A stretch of DNA of 64,000 nucleotides from Neospora caninum Liverpool (taxonomy: Eukaryota > Apicomplexa > Conoidasida > Eucoccidiorida > Sarcocystidae): NCBI RefSeq assembly GCF_000208865.1, contig NC_018390.1:2932270-2996269 (forward strand). The letters are read 5' to 3'. The notes below the pieces were generated by a model that was given only the letters and a program-made list of their open reading frames with translations, ran no database searches and was not told where the DNA came from. Numbering within the stretch: the stretch's first letter is position 1; each line of letters opens with the position of its first letter. The position numbers were made by a program, and so were the translations under genes. Positions 35,780-48,643 of this stretch are shown here, one piece after another.

Positions 35780-36733
35780 GGTGTGCAATTCTATTTCTCG
35801 AACATCTGTACACCTGCGAGTAGCTGCGCACGTCTAAGCTGGTTCTGGCACCGAATGCTCCTAGAGAGAACTGGCTTCCTTTCAAACATCAGCTGTCTTT
35901 TCTGAGCGGCCCGGGCCGCCTGAAGAGCCAACAGCAACCTTGGGGCACGTATGTGATACTGCTGGGTAGTGCCATCATGTCTCTTCTCAAAGCTATCATG
36001 AGATTCACCCTGGCATAGTACTGCCGGAAAGCCGTACGACACTCCGCACGCCCCGCCGCCCCATAGCGCAGCACGGACGCGACACAGACAAACGTGCAAA
36101 ACAGTTTCGATGAATCTTATTATTCGTGCCACCTGGTAGTGCATAGCGTTTCTTTCGCTTCTTCAGATGATGCAGCCAGAAATACGTTGACGCTGTTGAC
36201 TGCTAATGGCACAGAAATGTCACTCCTTCACTTGCGCCGACATTGGTTCACTCTCTAATGCCAGCAAAGGATATCCACACCCGCAGCGTGTTCAACACGG
36301 CCTCCGGTGCACTCGATGGGAAAAAAGGTCGCTTATTGCCAAGAACCCGAAGCAAAAAGAATTACCACTTGACAAGGCAACGTCACAGCTGCTTGCAGTT
36401 ATGTCGGGCCACACATCCCACCACTCTCACCACAATGCCACAACAGTCGACTGACACGCAAAAAGCGGCTCGTACAGTCAGGAGACACGTGGTGCCAGAA
36501 TGAACCGCGCGACCGGGAAGGCGGCTGAATATTTCGATCGGCCTTTGCACGACCAAAAGAGCAAACACACGAAACGTAGTTGACCAATGTGTGGAGCGTC
36601 AAAGATCGCTGTCAAAAATAGAGGTTAACGAAGACGGCGCCACCCGGTACACCCACACATTTCCTTCGCGTCGATCCAGCCGCGAAGTTCGCTGACGCGC
36701 TCTCTTCCTTGTGACTACAAGCTCCCTGTAACA
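35780..36733. other. Convergent intergenic region
   Basis: Lies between the end of the small secreted gene and the stop of the DUF900 gene. Frames at 36206-36503 overlap in two phases and lack splice support. A minus-strand frame at 36383-36568 could be an alternative last exon of the DUF900 gene but I prefer the stop at 36734. Confidence 0.45.
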
Positions 36734-39700
36734 TCAGCGCAAGCACACAATGGATATCACATCCGCATATTTCTTTGCTAGTGCGTACCTTAACCTCTCG
36801 ATACGTGAAAGCAACTCAGTCAGGAAAAGAACAGCGACCCTTTGACTAACTGGCTCGAAACAGAAACTCCCAGGCGCCACAGGCCACGACCCCACACCTA
36901 ACAAGGCACAGTGCACGGCGCGGCGTCATCCTTTCACACGAAAGATTGTGACCTACCGAATGTCTTCGATAATTTCGCGGTTCAGGGGCCAATATGAATG
37001 CCTCATTGAGTGGACATTATGCCCGAGCCACGTCATATCAATGACATCCAGATCTGAGAGACACACACATCACGTCAGCACCGCTTCCTTGGTGAAGGGA
37101 ATTCGTGAAGCCCATATCAGGCTGAACAACTGGTCGACGCCACCCTGGCTAAATCACCACAGTCCCCTCATGCGCTCCTATAGCAGTCGCGTGGTAATGG
37201 AAATGACTGATGAGCTTACCGAGCCATTCTCTGGTATCGGATTTGAGATAATCCGGTTCATAGCCTTGGAAGCAGGCCATCGTTTCTGCGAATACGGGCG
37301 GAAGCTTTGGCGTCTCCTCGCTCACTGGTTCGTCCTCTCTAGGCCTCGTGTAAAGGCCGAAGACGCTACGCCCCAGCGCCTGCCTTCCGCTGAAGAGCTC
37401 TGACCACCAGAGTGCCTGGCGGTATACAGCAGGGTAAGCAGACGCCAACTATATAGCACTGGCTGGACGTGTACATAGATGCAAATCCAACATTCATTTG
37501 TGAACTTACGGACCTTGGACATCCACTTGTAACCACTGAACACTCACTCTCCCGGGCACTACAGTCGCCCGAGCAACAGCCGCCTACACCCCGACTTCAC
37601 TTTTCTTTGTCTGTGGCATATGCTCGAGGCAAGTCCCATAGCGCACGCCGCTATCAACAAAAACATATACACATGTTTAAATGAACCAATCTAATACCTA
37701 TCTCACACACAGTTTGGATGTAGCTTCTCAAGTAAGCCTCAGCTCCATGAAGTGCGCATGAGTAAACTGTCCATAAGCATCTCTACGGGTCATGCTTCCC
37801 TATCAAAGCTCGACTGTAGCAAATTGAGGCACCATAAGCGAGCCTCCAAGGCAGTATACATGCACATTCCTTCACAGACGCTATAGTGCAACGGCGTACC
37901 CCGTCATGAGCATCGCAGAATAGCGAAATGTTGCTGCAGTACTGCCGCAGAAACGAGTACTCCTGCATCACACGAAGGGGGGAAAGCACACGGAACGCAT
38001 TTTGGAGACCGCTGACGGACATTTCCACTAGCTCCCACAGACCGAGATCCGTATATTTCCACCACAGTTTAATAGTTTTGTGGGTCCCAGGAACTTGCCA
38101 GTGAAGGTTCAGATAATTTCATCGATGTCTTGCCACGACACAAATTGAAACAGCGCTTGTGCTGTCTACGCGTGTCCCACCACTGAACCGACCCGTCCCT
38201 TATATCAACGACACATTTTACGCTCCGCCACGATTTCTTACCTGCAAAACGAAATCATCCAGAAAGAATTCCGGGTTCAGGAAGATAAGAGAAACCAGTT
38301 GCATGCGATCTTGATACTTCGCCGGGAGTTTGTCATCATTTTCCGTGTCCAGGGATTTGCTGAAGGTACTGGAGCATTCAAAAAGACGATTCCCACAAAA
38401 CGAAGTTTTGAGAGACCGGCTACGTTGCGGATTATTTTATCCAGCGGTGTGTCTCATTCTACCAGAGTCACAGTACACCACTGCTGCAACGCCAGGTAAA
38501 CCGACCAGCGATATGGCGAAAAGATGGATTTCCTTCCTCAGATGTGACCTGGGACATACAATTCCGCCATGCCGCGAAGACTGTTCATTAAGAGCCGAGA
38601 TCCTAGACTGTGCGCCATGATGTGAATCTGCCGGATACCTGCAGGGACACCAAACCAAGCCAGATAAACTGCCTGTCATTTCACCACAGCGCAATTTGCC
38701 CCCCAAGGACGCGCTGTCCGACCCAGCTAGAGAAGAGCCGTGCGAGTGGAAGTGGAGTTGCGAGAACCACCGACGCATAGCACGTGTCCCTCCTCTCGAG
38801 CGTCGGCAAAATCGGTTTCCGTCTCTCCAAGTAAAAGATATCCGTACCGTTATCTCGCAAGGAAACAATGAATTCGTGGAAGCACTCCTGAATTTTGGGG
38901 TTGTTTGCGTTGTCACGGGCTTCAAAAAATTCCGTGAAATTGCGCCCTGCTGGCCACGTGAAGAGAAAGGGTTTGATGTAGCTCGGGAAATTGCCAAACG
39001 AAAGCATCTGCGCCATGATCTGCAGCGACTGCACGTGGTTCGTGTTGTATCCGTGAATGAAGATCAGGGCTTCTGGAATGCCTGCGACCTCTGCTCGCCT
39101 CCACCCGTCAATGTGAAGCTCCGGAGCACTCTACAAACACCACAGAGCCAAGCCAAACAGCGCGCCTCGCGAAATACCCAGCCACAACAGCTGCTCCTGC
39201 GAGACGCATTCTCTTTTCAGAAATGGGTGAATGCCGCGATGCCACGAATGCGGAGAAGCTGCTCGACGGTGACGGCGCTCTCGCTTTCGAGTGCAACGAT
39301 GTCCTACAGGTTGCTGGAACACTGGATGCGATTTCCACGGCTAAAAAACGCGTCTCAGAGATGCATCCAAAACGATGGCGATCTTTAACCTACATCGCTG
39401 CTATTCCCCTAACACGAGAAAAGCAAATGAGACGTGCATCCAGATGCCCATCGGGGCCATGCTCTCGCCTGAAAACCACACTCTTCGTCAGTGCGTTTTT
39501 CAAGCCGCCCCCGACGTGGCCGGAAGGATATAGACTCCCGCCGTCGCTTTCCGAGACAGCAGCACACTCACGGTGATCCAGCTAAAGCCCTTCATGGGGT
39601 CGTCATCTGGAGCCAGAGGGTCATTCGGGGAGCACGAAACCGCGTGCTTCAGAGTTTTCGTGACTGCGGACCCCGCGCTCCTTAGTTTACCGCTGGGGAA

Positions 39701-42700
39701 ACCCCCCGCTATCCCTCGTGAGCCTCGTTTTCTTTTGTCCAGAATTCGCACAACCAGACTCTTCGATTCTCCATCGTAAGTCTGACGCCGAATTCGCGGT
39801 CTCTCATAAAAAACGCCCCCGACAACGGTGTTGCGCAGCGCGCCTTTTCCAACCTTCCGCATTATCATCTCCGGGCCATGCAACGCAAGGCCGAACCTGC
39901 AAACATTCCGCACCGGGCAGACCCCGCAAGAAAGTGAGGCAGTTGCATGCGCGGCGAGTTCCTCTCTGTGTGCAGTGTCGACTCCCCACGCTCTCGCATC
40001 ACCTCTCCTGGTATCCGAGAATGGCCAGCAGGCCCCAACCCACCCACCTTCCAAAAACGCGCTCGATCTGCCAGCAACTGACCCCAAACTGTCTAGCAGC
40101 GCTGCACACGCGGAATCCCACAGAGACGCGTTCCTCTGCGCCGCACGCGCACGAAAAAATGAAGTCCCTTTTCGACGCGAGTCGAGTCGAGATCGGAGCT
40201 ACCTCCACCCCTGACTGAGAAGGTCTGGACATACCGCTGGTGCAAGCCCCGGGCTCGAAGCTGAGACTCCGACATTTGCCTGGCTTTCTGTTTGTCGCGC
40301 TGCTCTCGGATTTCCGCGAGGAGGTCTTCGTCTTCTCGCCCTTGATTTTGGGAATGCTCCGGATCAGAGTCTGTATGCCGAAGCGGAACTCTCGACTGCA
40401 GACCGCTCGCGTACCCGACAGGCAGCACTGCTGACTCGGGCACCCAGCCGGCAATGTAGAGACCTGAGAACAAGACCCCACAAAAAACCGCCGAGCTGGC
40501 AAACTCCGTACGAGTGTCCGTCGTTCCCGGAGGCGCGCCGATACGTCCAGAAGGTCGCGCGAAGCTCTTCTGGCAACCAGGGAGTCCCCAGAAACGCCCC
40601 GCACCTCAGAGGGACACGAAGGCCTCTTGAAGTCTCTCTGGGACACTGACTCTCGTGATCTGGACAGAACGCGGTTCCTGTTTTGCCGTTGCAGAGTCGC
40701 AAGCAGCGCTATCGCGTTTCGGAAACCGCATACGTGCCACGGCTGCAGCGTTTGACGTCGGTTTCGCCCCAGTCCACGCGTCCCGTTCTTCGCTCGCCTG
40801 AGAACAAGGGGGCCGCCTCACGCGCACCCCGCCGCCTCCAAAGCGATTCAGTTGGCCCACTTGGCACGCAGAGGGGATCCGGCCGTGACCACGCTCAGCG
40901 CAGAAGAGCCGCATGCGCTTTCTGCGCACGCGAAGGTCTTCTCGCATGCTTACCGCGCTCAGGGTCGACTGTGATGTGGAGCTCTGTCGTGAAAAGGAGA
41001 CCGAAGTTGGGAAGCTGCACAGAACAGAGCAGTGCGCCTGTCCTCTTTCTTGCATGCGAGAAAACGAAAGCACGACTTCGCGAGTGCGGCTCCACTAGGA
41101 CTGACTGTCCGCCAGAAAGAGGCTTCGCACGGCGCGGAAGTTCGGGAGACGCACGGCGCCCGCGTTTTCCAGGACACACGTGTGAGCAGCCAGTCGACAG
41201 ACAGAAAACACGCCGGTGCAGGTTTCTGCCTAGAACGCTAGGAAAGAGAACAAAAGTCGAGAGCGCGGCGCGCCGTGCGACCGCCTTTTTTCCTCACATG
41301 CGGCACCATCCTGCTGAGGCAAAGGCGCTGGCACTCCTTGAAGAAGGCCGCTCGCGATTCGCCGTCGCAGCGCTCGGATCTCCGTTTGAAGAACATATGG
41401 GCTCGCTGGATGACCGAGCCTCTCATTCGCTGCAGGCGGCCGCCGATGTCGCCCATAACTGCATGCGCAGAAGACCGCACAGATCGAGACTTCCGCGTCC
41501 TGCGCGCGACACGTCCTTCCACAAACGCGCACTCGGCCGGCACGCGACGCCGAAAAACGAGCGTTCACTGTCCCCCCGAGCTGCAGTTCTCGGGCTACAC
41601 CCCCCTCTACCACGCGCGCTCTGTGGGCCGCGGCGGGAGACAACACTTCGCTGCTTCCCTCTTTTCCCGGCAGGGCCATCCGTTGCTCCTCTGCAGGGAG
41701 GACTGCGAACGCGAGACCTACAGTCGTCACTGCCTCTGGCGCCTAGATCTCCGTAAGTTCGCGAGGCGAGGTTGACGTTCGACGAACTCTCCACCGACCC
41801 AGTGCGGCGGTCAAGCCTGCACGCATGCCACAGGACGAAGCCAGTGCAGCACTTTTCTGAAGCACAACACAGGAGCTTCGAGCACGTGCAGAAAAGGCCC
41901 CGCGACACATCCCGCTCTCGCAGCAGATCCTTCGAACAAAGAAGCAGAGAGGGTGCCGCGATTCCGGCTGCCACTGCGCCGGCTACGGTGGAGGGCGCGG
42001 AGACGCGCGGTGGGTCACAGGCCCCAGGGGGGAGCGAGACGCCCCAGCCCCGGAGAAACCGCAGACGGGAGGGAGAGTTCGACGAGGACTCGTGGCAAGA
42101 AAGCCAGAAAGAAAGCCAGACGGACCACCGGCGCACGCCTCTCTCCAGCCGTTGTTGAAAAGAGTGACTCTGCAGGCAGCTGCAGTTTGGCATGGGCCGT
42201 GCACCGAAGACGCGATGCAGGGTGCCTGGCCAGTCCTGCACGCCGCTTCCAACCCCAGAAGTTGGAGACGCGACGGAGACGTACCTCGATTCATCGATCG
42301 CATTCCCTTCGGGCATGTAGCTGAAGTGAGAGAGCCTGCCGACGGTGGCCCCTTTCGTTTCCTTCGCAATCGCTTCGTCGAGCCCATGACGCGACCAACT
42401 GCTCGGAATCTCGTGTCCGTGCTTCGCTCTCAGGGGATACAGCGTAACCCGGGGAAACGTCCGGAAGAACGCCCCGCTCACGCAGCACTCGGCGTCTCCG
42501 ATGCCTACAAAAGGACACACGCGTCCGATTCCAGGCCATGGAATGCAACAAGTGCGCAAGAGTGCGGCTACGTCTCCGGCTTCGACAGTTGCCAGATCAA
42601 GCCTCCCAGTCTTTCGCGACTCACGCATCTTCTCTGCAGCGCATCAAAGGTTCTCGACTGCATGTCCGTACACCTCGGTTCGCTCAGCCGCTGAGCTCGA

Positions 42701-45700
42701 GGCGCGCACGGCGCCACCACTGGGGAGGTGTGCAGCAAGCATTAACTTGGTTGTCTGGACCTCATACCTGAGTCGCATTCGACGTCTCGGGGACGATAAT
42801 GTCTCTGTCTAAAGTTGAGTGATTCCACTGTGAACACGGAAGATTGTCGAATACAGCGGTCCCCCCCCCCCCCCCCCCGCGGGCGTGCGAAAACTAGCGA
42901 GAGAGGCAAATGCCGAAAGAAGGCGCCGACGTGCCGACTGGCAAGGCCTTGAATCGGTCCGTGTGGACAGAGAAACACTAAACAACTTCTGCGAAGGCGA
43001 GACTCCCTCCAGAGGGGGCGTCTCCGCTTCTCGAACTTGCATCTGCAGAGAACCAGCAGTGCCGCTGAGGCCCGACAGCGCCTCAGTTTCGCGCAGAATC
43101 CGCGACGAAGAAACCTACCGAGTTGCATTTCCGGTCGGAGAGGCCCCTTGGCAACTTTGCACCACGCGATGCGAATGCACATGAAGCCCGACCCCGTGCC
43201 GAACTCGCGGCTTTTGAAGGGACCGACGGGAATTCCTGAGGAAACGCACGCCAACCCGCGGACACCCCTGAAAACCTGCCGATCGTCCACCACAGACGAG
43301 ATTCTGCATCCAGGAGAGCGCGCGAGTCTCTGCCACAGCGACAGATGCGCCTCCCCCCTCCCCCCCGCCTTTCTCAAATGCTGTGTAGTGGCCAGTGTGT
43401 CTACAGCGGTGACCGCGGAACCTGTCACATGAGTGCAGTCTTGTGCTCGCCTCGGTTCTTAGGGACGCCTCCCACAACCGTCCGACAGGGCGGAGCCGCA
43501 TGAGGCGACGCGACCGAGGTCGAGATAAAAAGCATCGTCTACACATTGAAACCTACCGTGGTCCCAGTAGCCGACGATGGATTCTCCGTGGTACGCCTCA
43601 GACCGCCACCGACCGAACCCGTGGGGGAGCCCCCGCTCGTCAACTTGGCCAACGTAAAAAACGACGGAGACAGAAGGCTTGAGGTTCGCAGGGAGGATGC
43701 TGCCAGGCATCATCGAGACCAAGAGTCGCCGCAACCAGTGCGTGAAGGAAAAGCCATGGACCTCGATGTACTCGCCGTCAGCGTTGATCACTCGGCCATC
43801 GGCCAGATCTGCGCATGAAACCGCACAGACAACACGGCAGCGAACGAAGCAGTCTTCCCGCACAGCACTAAAAAGCAAATTGAAATCTGAGTCGGACTTG
43901 AGCGAGGCTTCGCGTGCGAACCCGAAACGCCCCGAAACCGAGAGTCTTTGCCAACACGAACGCGATGGAACGGGAAACCTTCTCTACTTGAAAACATCCC
44001 CAACATCGAACGCTAGACACACGCAGCAGAGACACACAACGTCTCGTCTTCCTTGCCATGATCGGCACACACGTGGCGGTGCGCCGCCCCAGTCGCGTCC
44101 ACAACCGCGTACGTTACGCCCCCGCAGTGTTGGGAGCTTCCCACCGCGAAGAGCAGCTTTTTCTCGGGAACGCGTAGTTCACGGAGGCACGGCCCAGACC
44201 AGCGCTGCGGCCCATTTACCCCAAACGAATTTCCGCGCGCACATTTGCCGCCGACTCTCTGATCTCTGCAGGGCTAAAATGACTGGTGAAGACTCTCGAG
44301 CATCCCTCCCGTGTGTTTCCTCGGCTCGGGGCGCGAGTGGAAGTGCAGAGCCGTGCGCCGGCTGCCTGAGACGAAGGGACGTTGATGGCCACTCCACAGT
44401 TTCTCTGTCCGGGGCGTAAGGCCACACCGGCGTGTCCTGCTCCGCGGCCGCGCGAGGCGAGCCAACATACCTCTATGGGAAGCCGGCCGGGCGGAGTGGA
44501 GAGCCTTCTCGATGGGCTGGGGGATCTGCAGCTGTATTTTCTCTTTCTTGACAATCTGCCAGAGCTTGACGGAGTGGCACTGGAACCAGTACGCGTGCAG
44601 TCGGGCCCAGAACAGGCAGTTGATCGTACTGCAGACGAACATGAAGAGCTGCAGCTGCGTGAAAATACCATTGAATAACACCATCCCGTTCAGCTGGAGC
44701 GGCTCGATGTAGAGGACCGTCGCACAGATGAGGTCGCCTCGCGACGACTCTCGGATTTGGATGGCCGGCGCCAAGATCAGCAGCGTGGCGCAGGCGAGTT
44801 TGGAAAGCCGCACAGACCACATGAGCATGAGAGGCCCTCCGAACTTCAGCGCCAGGATGAGCGTCAAGATGAGCGAGCTGAAGAAGTAGATGCAAACGCG
44901 GCCTACAGTCGTGGACACGTCGATGAAACTGCGCCGATAGCTGTTCGAAGCCGGGTCCGCGTGGCATGTCATGAGGGCGACGGTGATAACAAGAAACTGA
45001 CATCCGAGGATCCACCAAATGCATGAGCCCACAGAGGTTGTTCCAAAGACCCCATGGTGCCTGCGGACGAATTCCCGGAACTTCATGTACGTGAGCGTCT
45101 CTTCGAACGCGCCGAGCGGTCGCTTCACGCACTGAATCGAGTCGAGTTGCTGAATTCGGCTAATCGTTTCGCTCCCTTCCCCGTCGAGGGTGTGGCCAAC
45201 CTCGCCTTCGCCCTCGAGGGAAAATGCAGACCCTTCCGACTCTTCGTGCAGGCCTCCACGCGGCTCTGAGAAGCCATCAAAGTGGTCCAACATGCTGCTC
45301 GCAGGAACGAACGGCGGCGTCGTGTCGTTCTCGGCCTCCCCGCCCAGTCCGTCCACCATCGGAACAGATGCCGCCGTCTCCGCGCCTCGAAGCTCTGCAT
45401 CATCGTCGACGCGCAACGCCCTGTCAGGAAACTGACCGTTGGGTCCCTCCTGCAGGTCCAGCTGCGACGAACTCTGGCCAAGAGCGGATCCGCCCTCGGA
45501 GTTGGGCAGAGATGTGCCGCTGGCCGCACGCTTCAAAGTTCGGCAATCCGCAGCGACCGCCCCGAGTCGAGAGGCTTCCCCGAGCAGACTCGGGTTGGGG
45601 GACAGCGGAGCGTCTGCGCCCGCCGGATCCTGCGCACTTGCCAAGTTCTGAGACAACTGTGTCGAGCTCCCACCCGGATGGGAACTGCCGAGTTGCTGAG

Positions 45701-46178
45701 ACGAATCTCTGGATGAACAACCGTCGCTCTGGCTGCTCTGCGCAAATCGCAAACGACGAGTGTCCCCCGGTCGCTGGCCTCGAGAGCCTGCATCCCTTGG
45801 CGAGCGCGCAGCTGAACCCCGACCCGTCGAGGGCGTCTTCGCCGCTCCCGGAGCGCAGTCGCTCGCAGCCTTCGACTCAGGATCCGTAGGCGGGGCAGCA
45901 AGGAGAGGAACCGACACAAACAAGCCAGTGGGACGCCGATGGGAGTCTCGCCCCTCGTGGGACAGGCCGCAGTGATCAGTCGGACCACGCGGGGAAGAAT
46001 CTGCAGAAGATGCACCCTCCATTTCAGCAGCGGAGTCAGCAAGTGACGCCTCAGCGTCGGACGAGTGACGCACGGGGAGTTCCCCGATCTCCACTCCATG
46101 CTCAGGCCAACCTCGACGCCTCCGGTGGCTTCCCGGCACCACGAGAACGCCTGAAAAGCGACGATGCGGCGCGCTCAT
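36734..46178 (-). CDS. Multi-pass membrane / MORN-like / DUF900 alpha/beta-hydrolase fusion, about 15 exons
   Basis: Phase-checked exons: 46178-44471, 43808-43557, 43235-43119, 42504-42285, then an unresolved stretch (likely exons near 41.2-41.8 kb, 40463 to about 40209, about 39896-39572), then 39130-38848, 38638-38560, 38359-38242, 37962-37900, 37415-37220, 37053-36957 and 36845-36734. Exon 1 (569 codons) has a long disordered N-terminus and four hydrophobic segments (about 385-404, 425-444, 452-472 and 505-527). Exon 2 has a MORN-like motif (YVGQ..GLPHGFGRW..Y.G). The C-terminal half matches the DUF900 alpha/beta-hydrolase pattern: FIHGYNT (oxyanion strand), FTWPAGR, nucleophile elbow AHSLGSR, Asp in the DAHDG/ALWW junction, and His in RHSYW. 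The predicted catalytic triad is therefore intact. The substrate is unknown; a membrane-anchored lipase or esterase is an inference. Confidence 0.82.
42861..42878. repeat. Poly-C run of 18
   Basis: Uninterrupted C homopolymer inside an intron of the DUF900 fusion gene (poly-G in the transcript). Confidence 0.9.
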
Positions 46179-48643
46179 GATGCCGGTAGTTGCAGCTTCC
46201 TCAGGCGGATGGCGGGCCGAGCAAAACGACGCTGAAGAGACTGTGACAGACCGTCACGGAAAGGCGCGTTGCGAACCGAGTGCGCCCTTCGAAAAATACG
46301 ATAGACTGCGCAGCAGAGTACGCATGCATGCGTTGCAAGAAAAACACGCCCAGAGATGGCACACAAAATACATGCATACGTGCGCAGGGGATCTCCCAGT
46401 GCCAGAGGCCGCGGGGGCAGTTGAAACGTCAAAAACTAACGGGGGAGACCCGTCGAGCGGAAAGCCCTGTCCCGCTCGGGAGCGAGAGGAAACGCTGGAG
46501 TGATGCAAGTCGCAGGAGTCGGGGAGCACCGTGAAACAGCCAGCAGGAGACGATGCAGAACAGGGCTGCAGCCCGGATCAAGTTGCCTTGCACCGATATG
46601 AACCTCGAGAGAAATGGTACCAATCGCGAGAAAAACGCCGTCGGAAGGCAACAACTTGTTACGACGAACGGGGCCTCGAGACCACCTCCACGGTCATACT
46701 GGCCAACAGATCGGCGAACATGGAGAAGCTGGCTACAAACCTTGGTAAGGAGGATACATGCACACTCTGCGCCCCGGTGTGAATGTGCGTACGGCCGTCG
46801 TGCACATCTTTCTGTATCTCCTGCATCTAAACATTGGGGCATGTGGATGCATTAGGCATGTAGGAACGTCGGTTCGGATTAAGCGGGCCCAGATACCTAC
46901 AGGCATCCCTTGACTAACTCCGTTGCACAGACAGGTGGGTGGTATCAGACAGTACGCAGCCGTGTTGTTGCCGTGGTTTTTTCGGGCGCAGCATTTCGTG
47001 GGCGAAAGGTGTGACAAGCAGAAAACACCCACTTCACGGGTGGTACGAAAAGATCGAAAGGAAACGCACCCACAGAAAGGGTGGAGTTCTGTTGTGCAAC
47101 CCTGTACAGAAGAGATCACCCCGGGCCCTGAGGAAATATCGAAAAAACTCCGCACGCGGCGCACGCCGGTTGAACCGCAACCGCCAGACGACGTGCCAGC
47201 CACCTAGGAGAAAAGAGTGGTTCTTTTCGGATTTGGTAAGGACGAGAAAAGTGGCCCTCGGCGTCCCAAGTAGAAAAAACAGCGCCGAAACGCGTGTTCC
47301 CACAGTTCTTTAAACGTTCCATTACAGTTTTCCTCGGGAAACTCACCGTCCCTCTCGTAGGCGGAGGCAGCGGGAACTCGACGCACGCCGTTGCCCACTC
47401 TTTCCAACTGCTGTGCACAGTTTTTTCTGTTTGGCAGCAGCAAAAAATTTACGTGTAACTGGTTGGGTAATGAGGAAAAAGATCATTGCTTGAGAGCTGC
47501 ACGTCGGTTCCATTCGCGTTAGGATCCCGTGACGCTGTTCCGATGAAACGCGGGGCTGAACCGACAGCCCGTCGTACCGGAGTTTTCGAAACAGCGTTGC
47601 ATGGGAAGTGGGGAAAAAACAGATTTCTTATGTCGTCTCACTGCTTTGTCACCGGAGATCTTACCGAGAATATCACATATGGGCTCTCTAGAATATCTGA
47701 CGGACAACCAACACTGGAGCCTCTCGGAATCTTAGCGGCCACGCCAGGTTGCCATGGTAATCCATTGTACCTCGTCAAAGAACAGCTGTAGCACGTGTAG
47801 TCGTTGCCGAACTACTAGACACTGCTTGCAGAGGTAGACGTCGAGTACGGAGACGCCTACGAGTTTCCCAATGCGGGAAATTTGGTTCGATTAACCATTG
47901 CCGTCAGAGGCGGCGCCTCCACATGAGTATCGCCGTTTGAAGGCCGCGCGCGATACAGCTCGAGTCACGTGCAAAATGGAGTCGGACGAAAAGGCTTCTG
48001 CAGCCACGACGAAGGTGTTTTATCTCCGTGGTTCCGACCAACGAAACGCCTCGTCTTGCCGCCAGATGCGCCAGTGTTTTCTCACGAAAATAGGCTGAAC
48101 GGCTCTTGACGCAAATCTGATAACCAATCTGCCGTTGCCTGCGTAGCACGACTGAAGTACCGTGCAGTTCAGTTTTTTTATTAAGGTGAAGTTGATAACG
48201 CCCATAGTACGAAAAAACCTTTAAGGTAGCCTCTGGCCTGGAAGCGGCGCGAACCACTAGTGGCCGCCGAAAGGTTCACGGCCTTACTCGGCACTTTTCC
48301 TGTCTTCTCTCTGCGTAAAAAAAGAGCAACTTCCCGAAATGGCAAATGCATGTTGCAATCGGGTCCCAGATTCTCGTCCGACAGGCGCGACGCGACATCT
48401 TGGGTCGCCTCGAGTTGCGTCTATGTTCCAAGGGAGTGTTTGACGCGCTGCGCACGAGCCGTAAAAAGCACGTTTCCTCCTCAAAAAATTAGACTCTTCG
48501 ACAGCGTCCCGAGTCAAATCTGCCATCGCGCAAGTCTGCTGAATCTACCGAACCGACATCCACCGTAAGCACATTTGGTCAAGGTCGCCAGTGTACAGAT
48601 AAACGATGCAGCAGCGCTGAATCGCCGTCGTTCTAAGGGCGAC
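46179..48643. other. Intergenic region upstream of the DUF900 fusion gene
   Basis: 2.5 kb between two minus-strand genes: the 3' UTR of the upstream gene and the promoter and 5' UTR of the fusion gene. Open frames here (for example 46923-47207 and 47486-47791 on the plus strand) are under 105 codons and show no coherent splice pattern. Confidence 0.45.
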
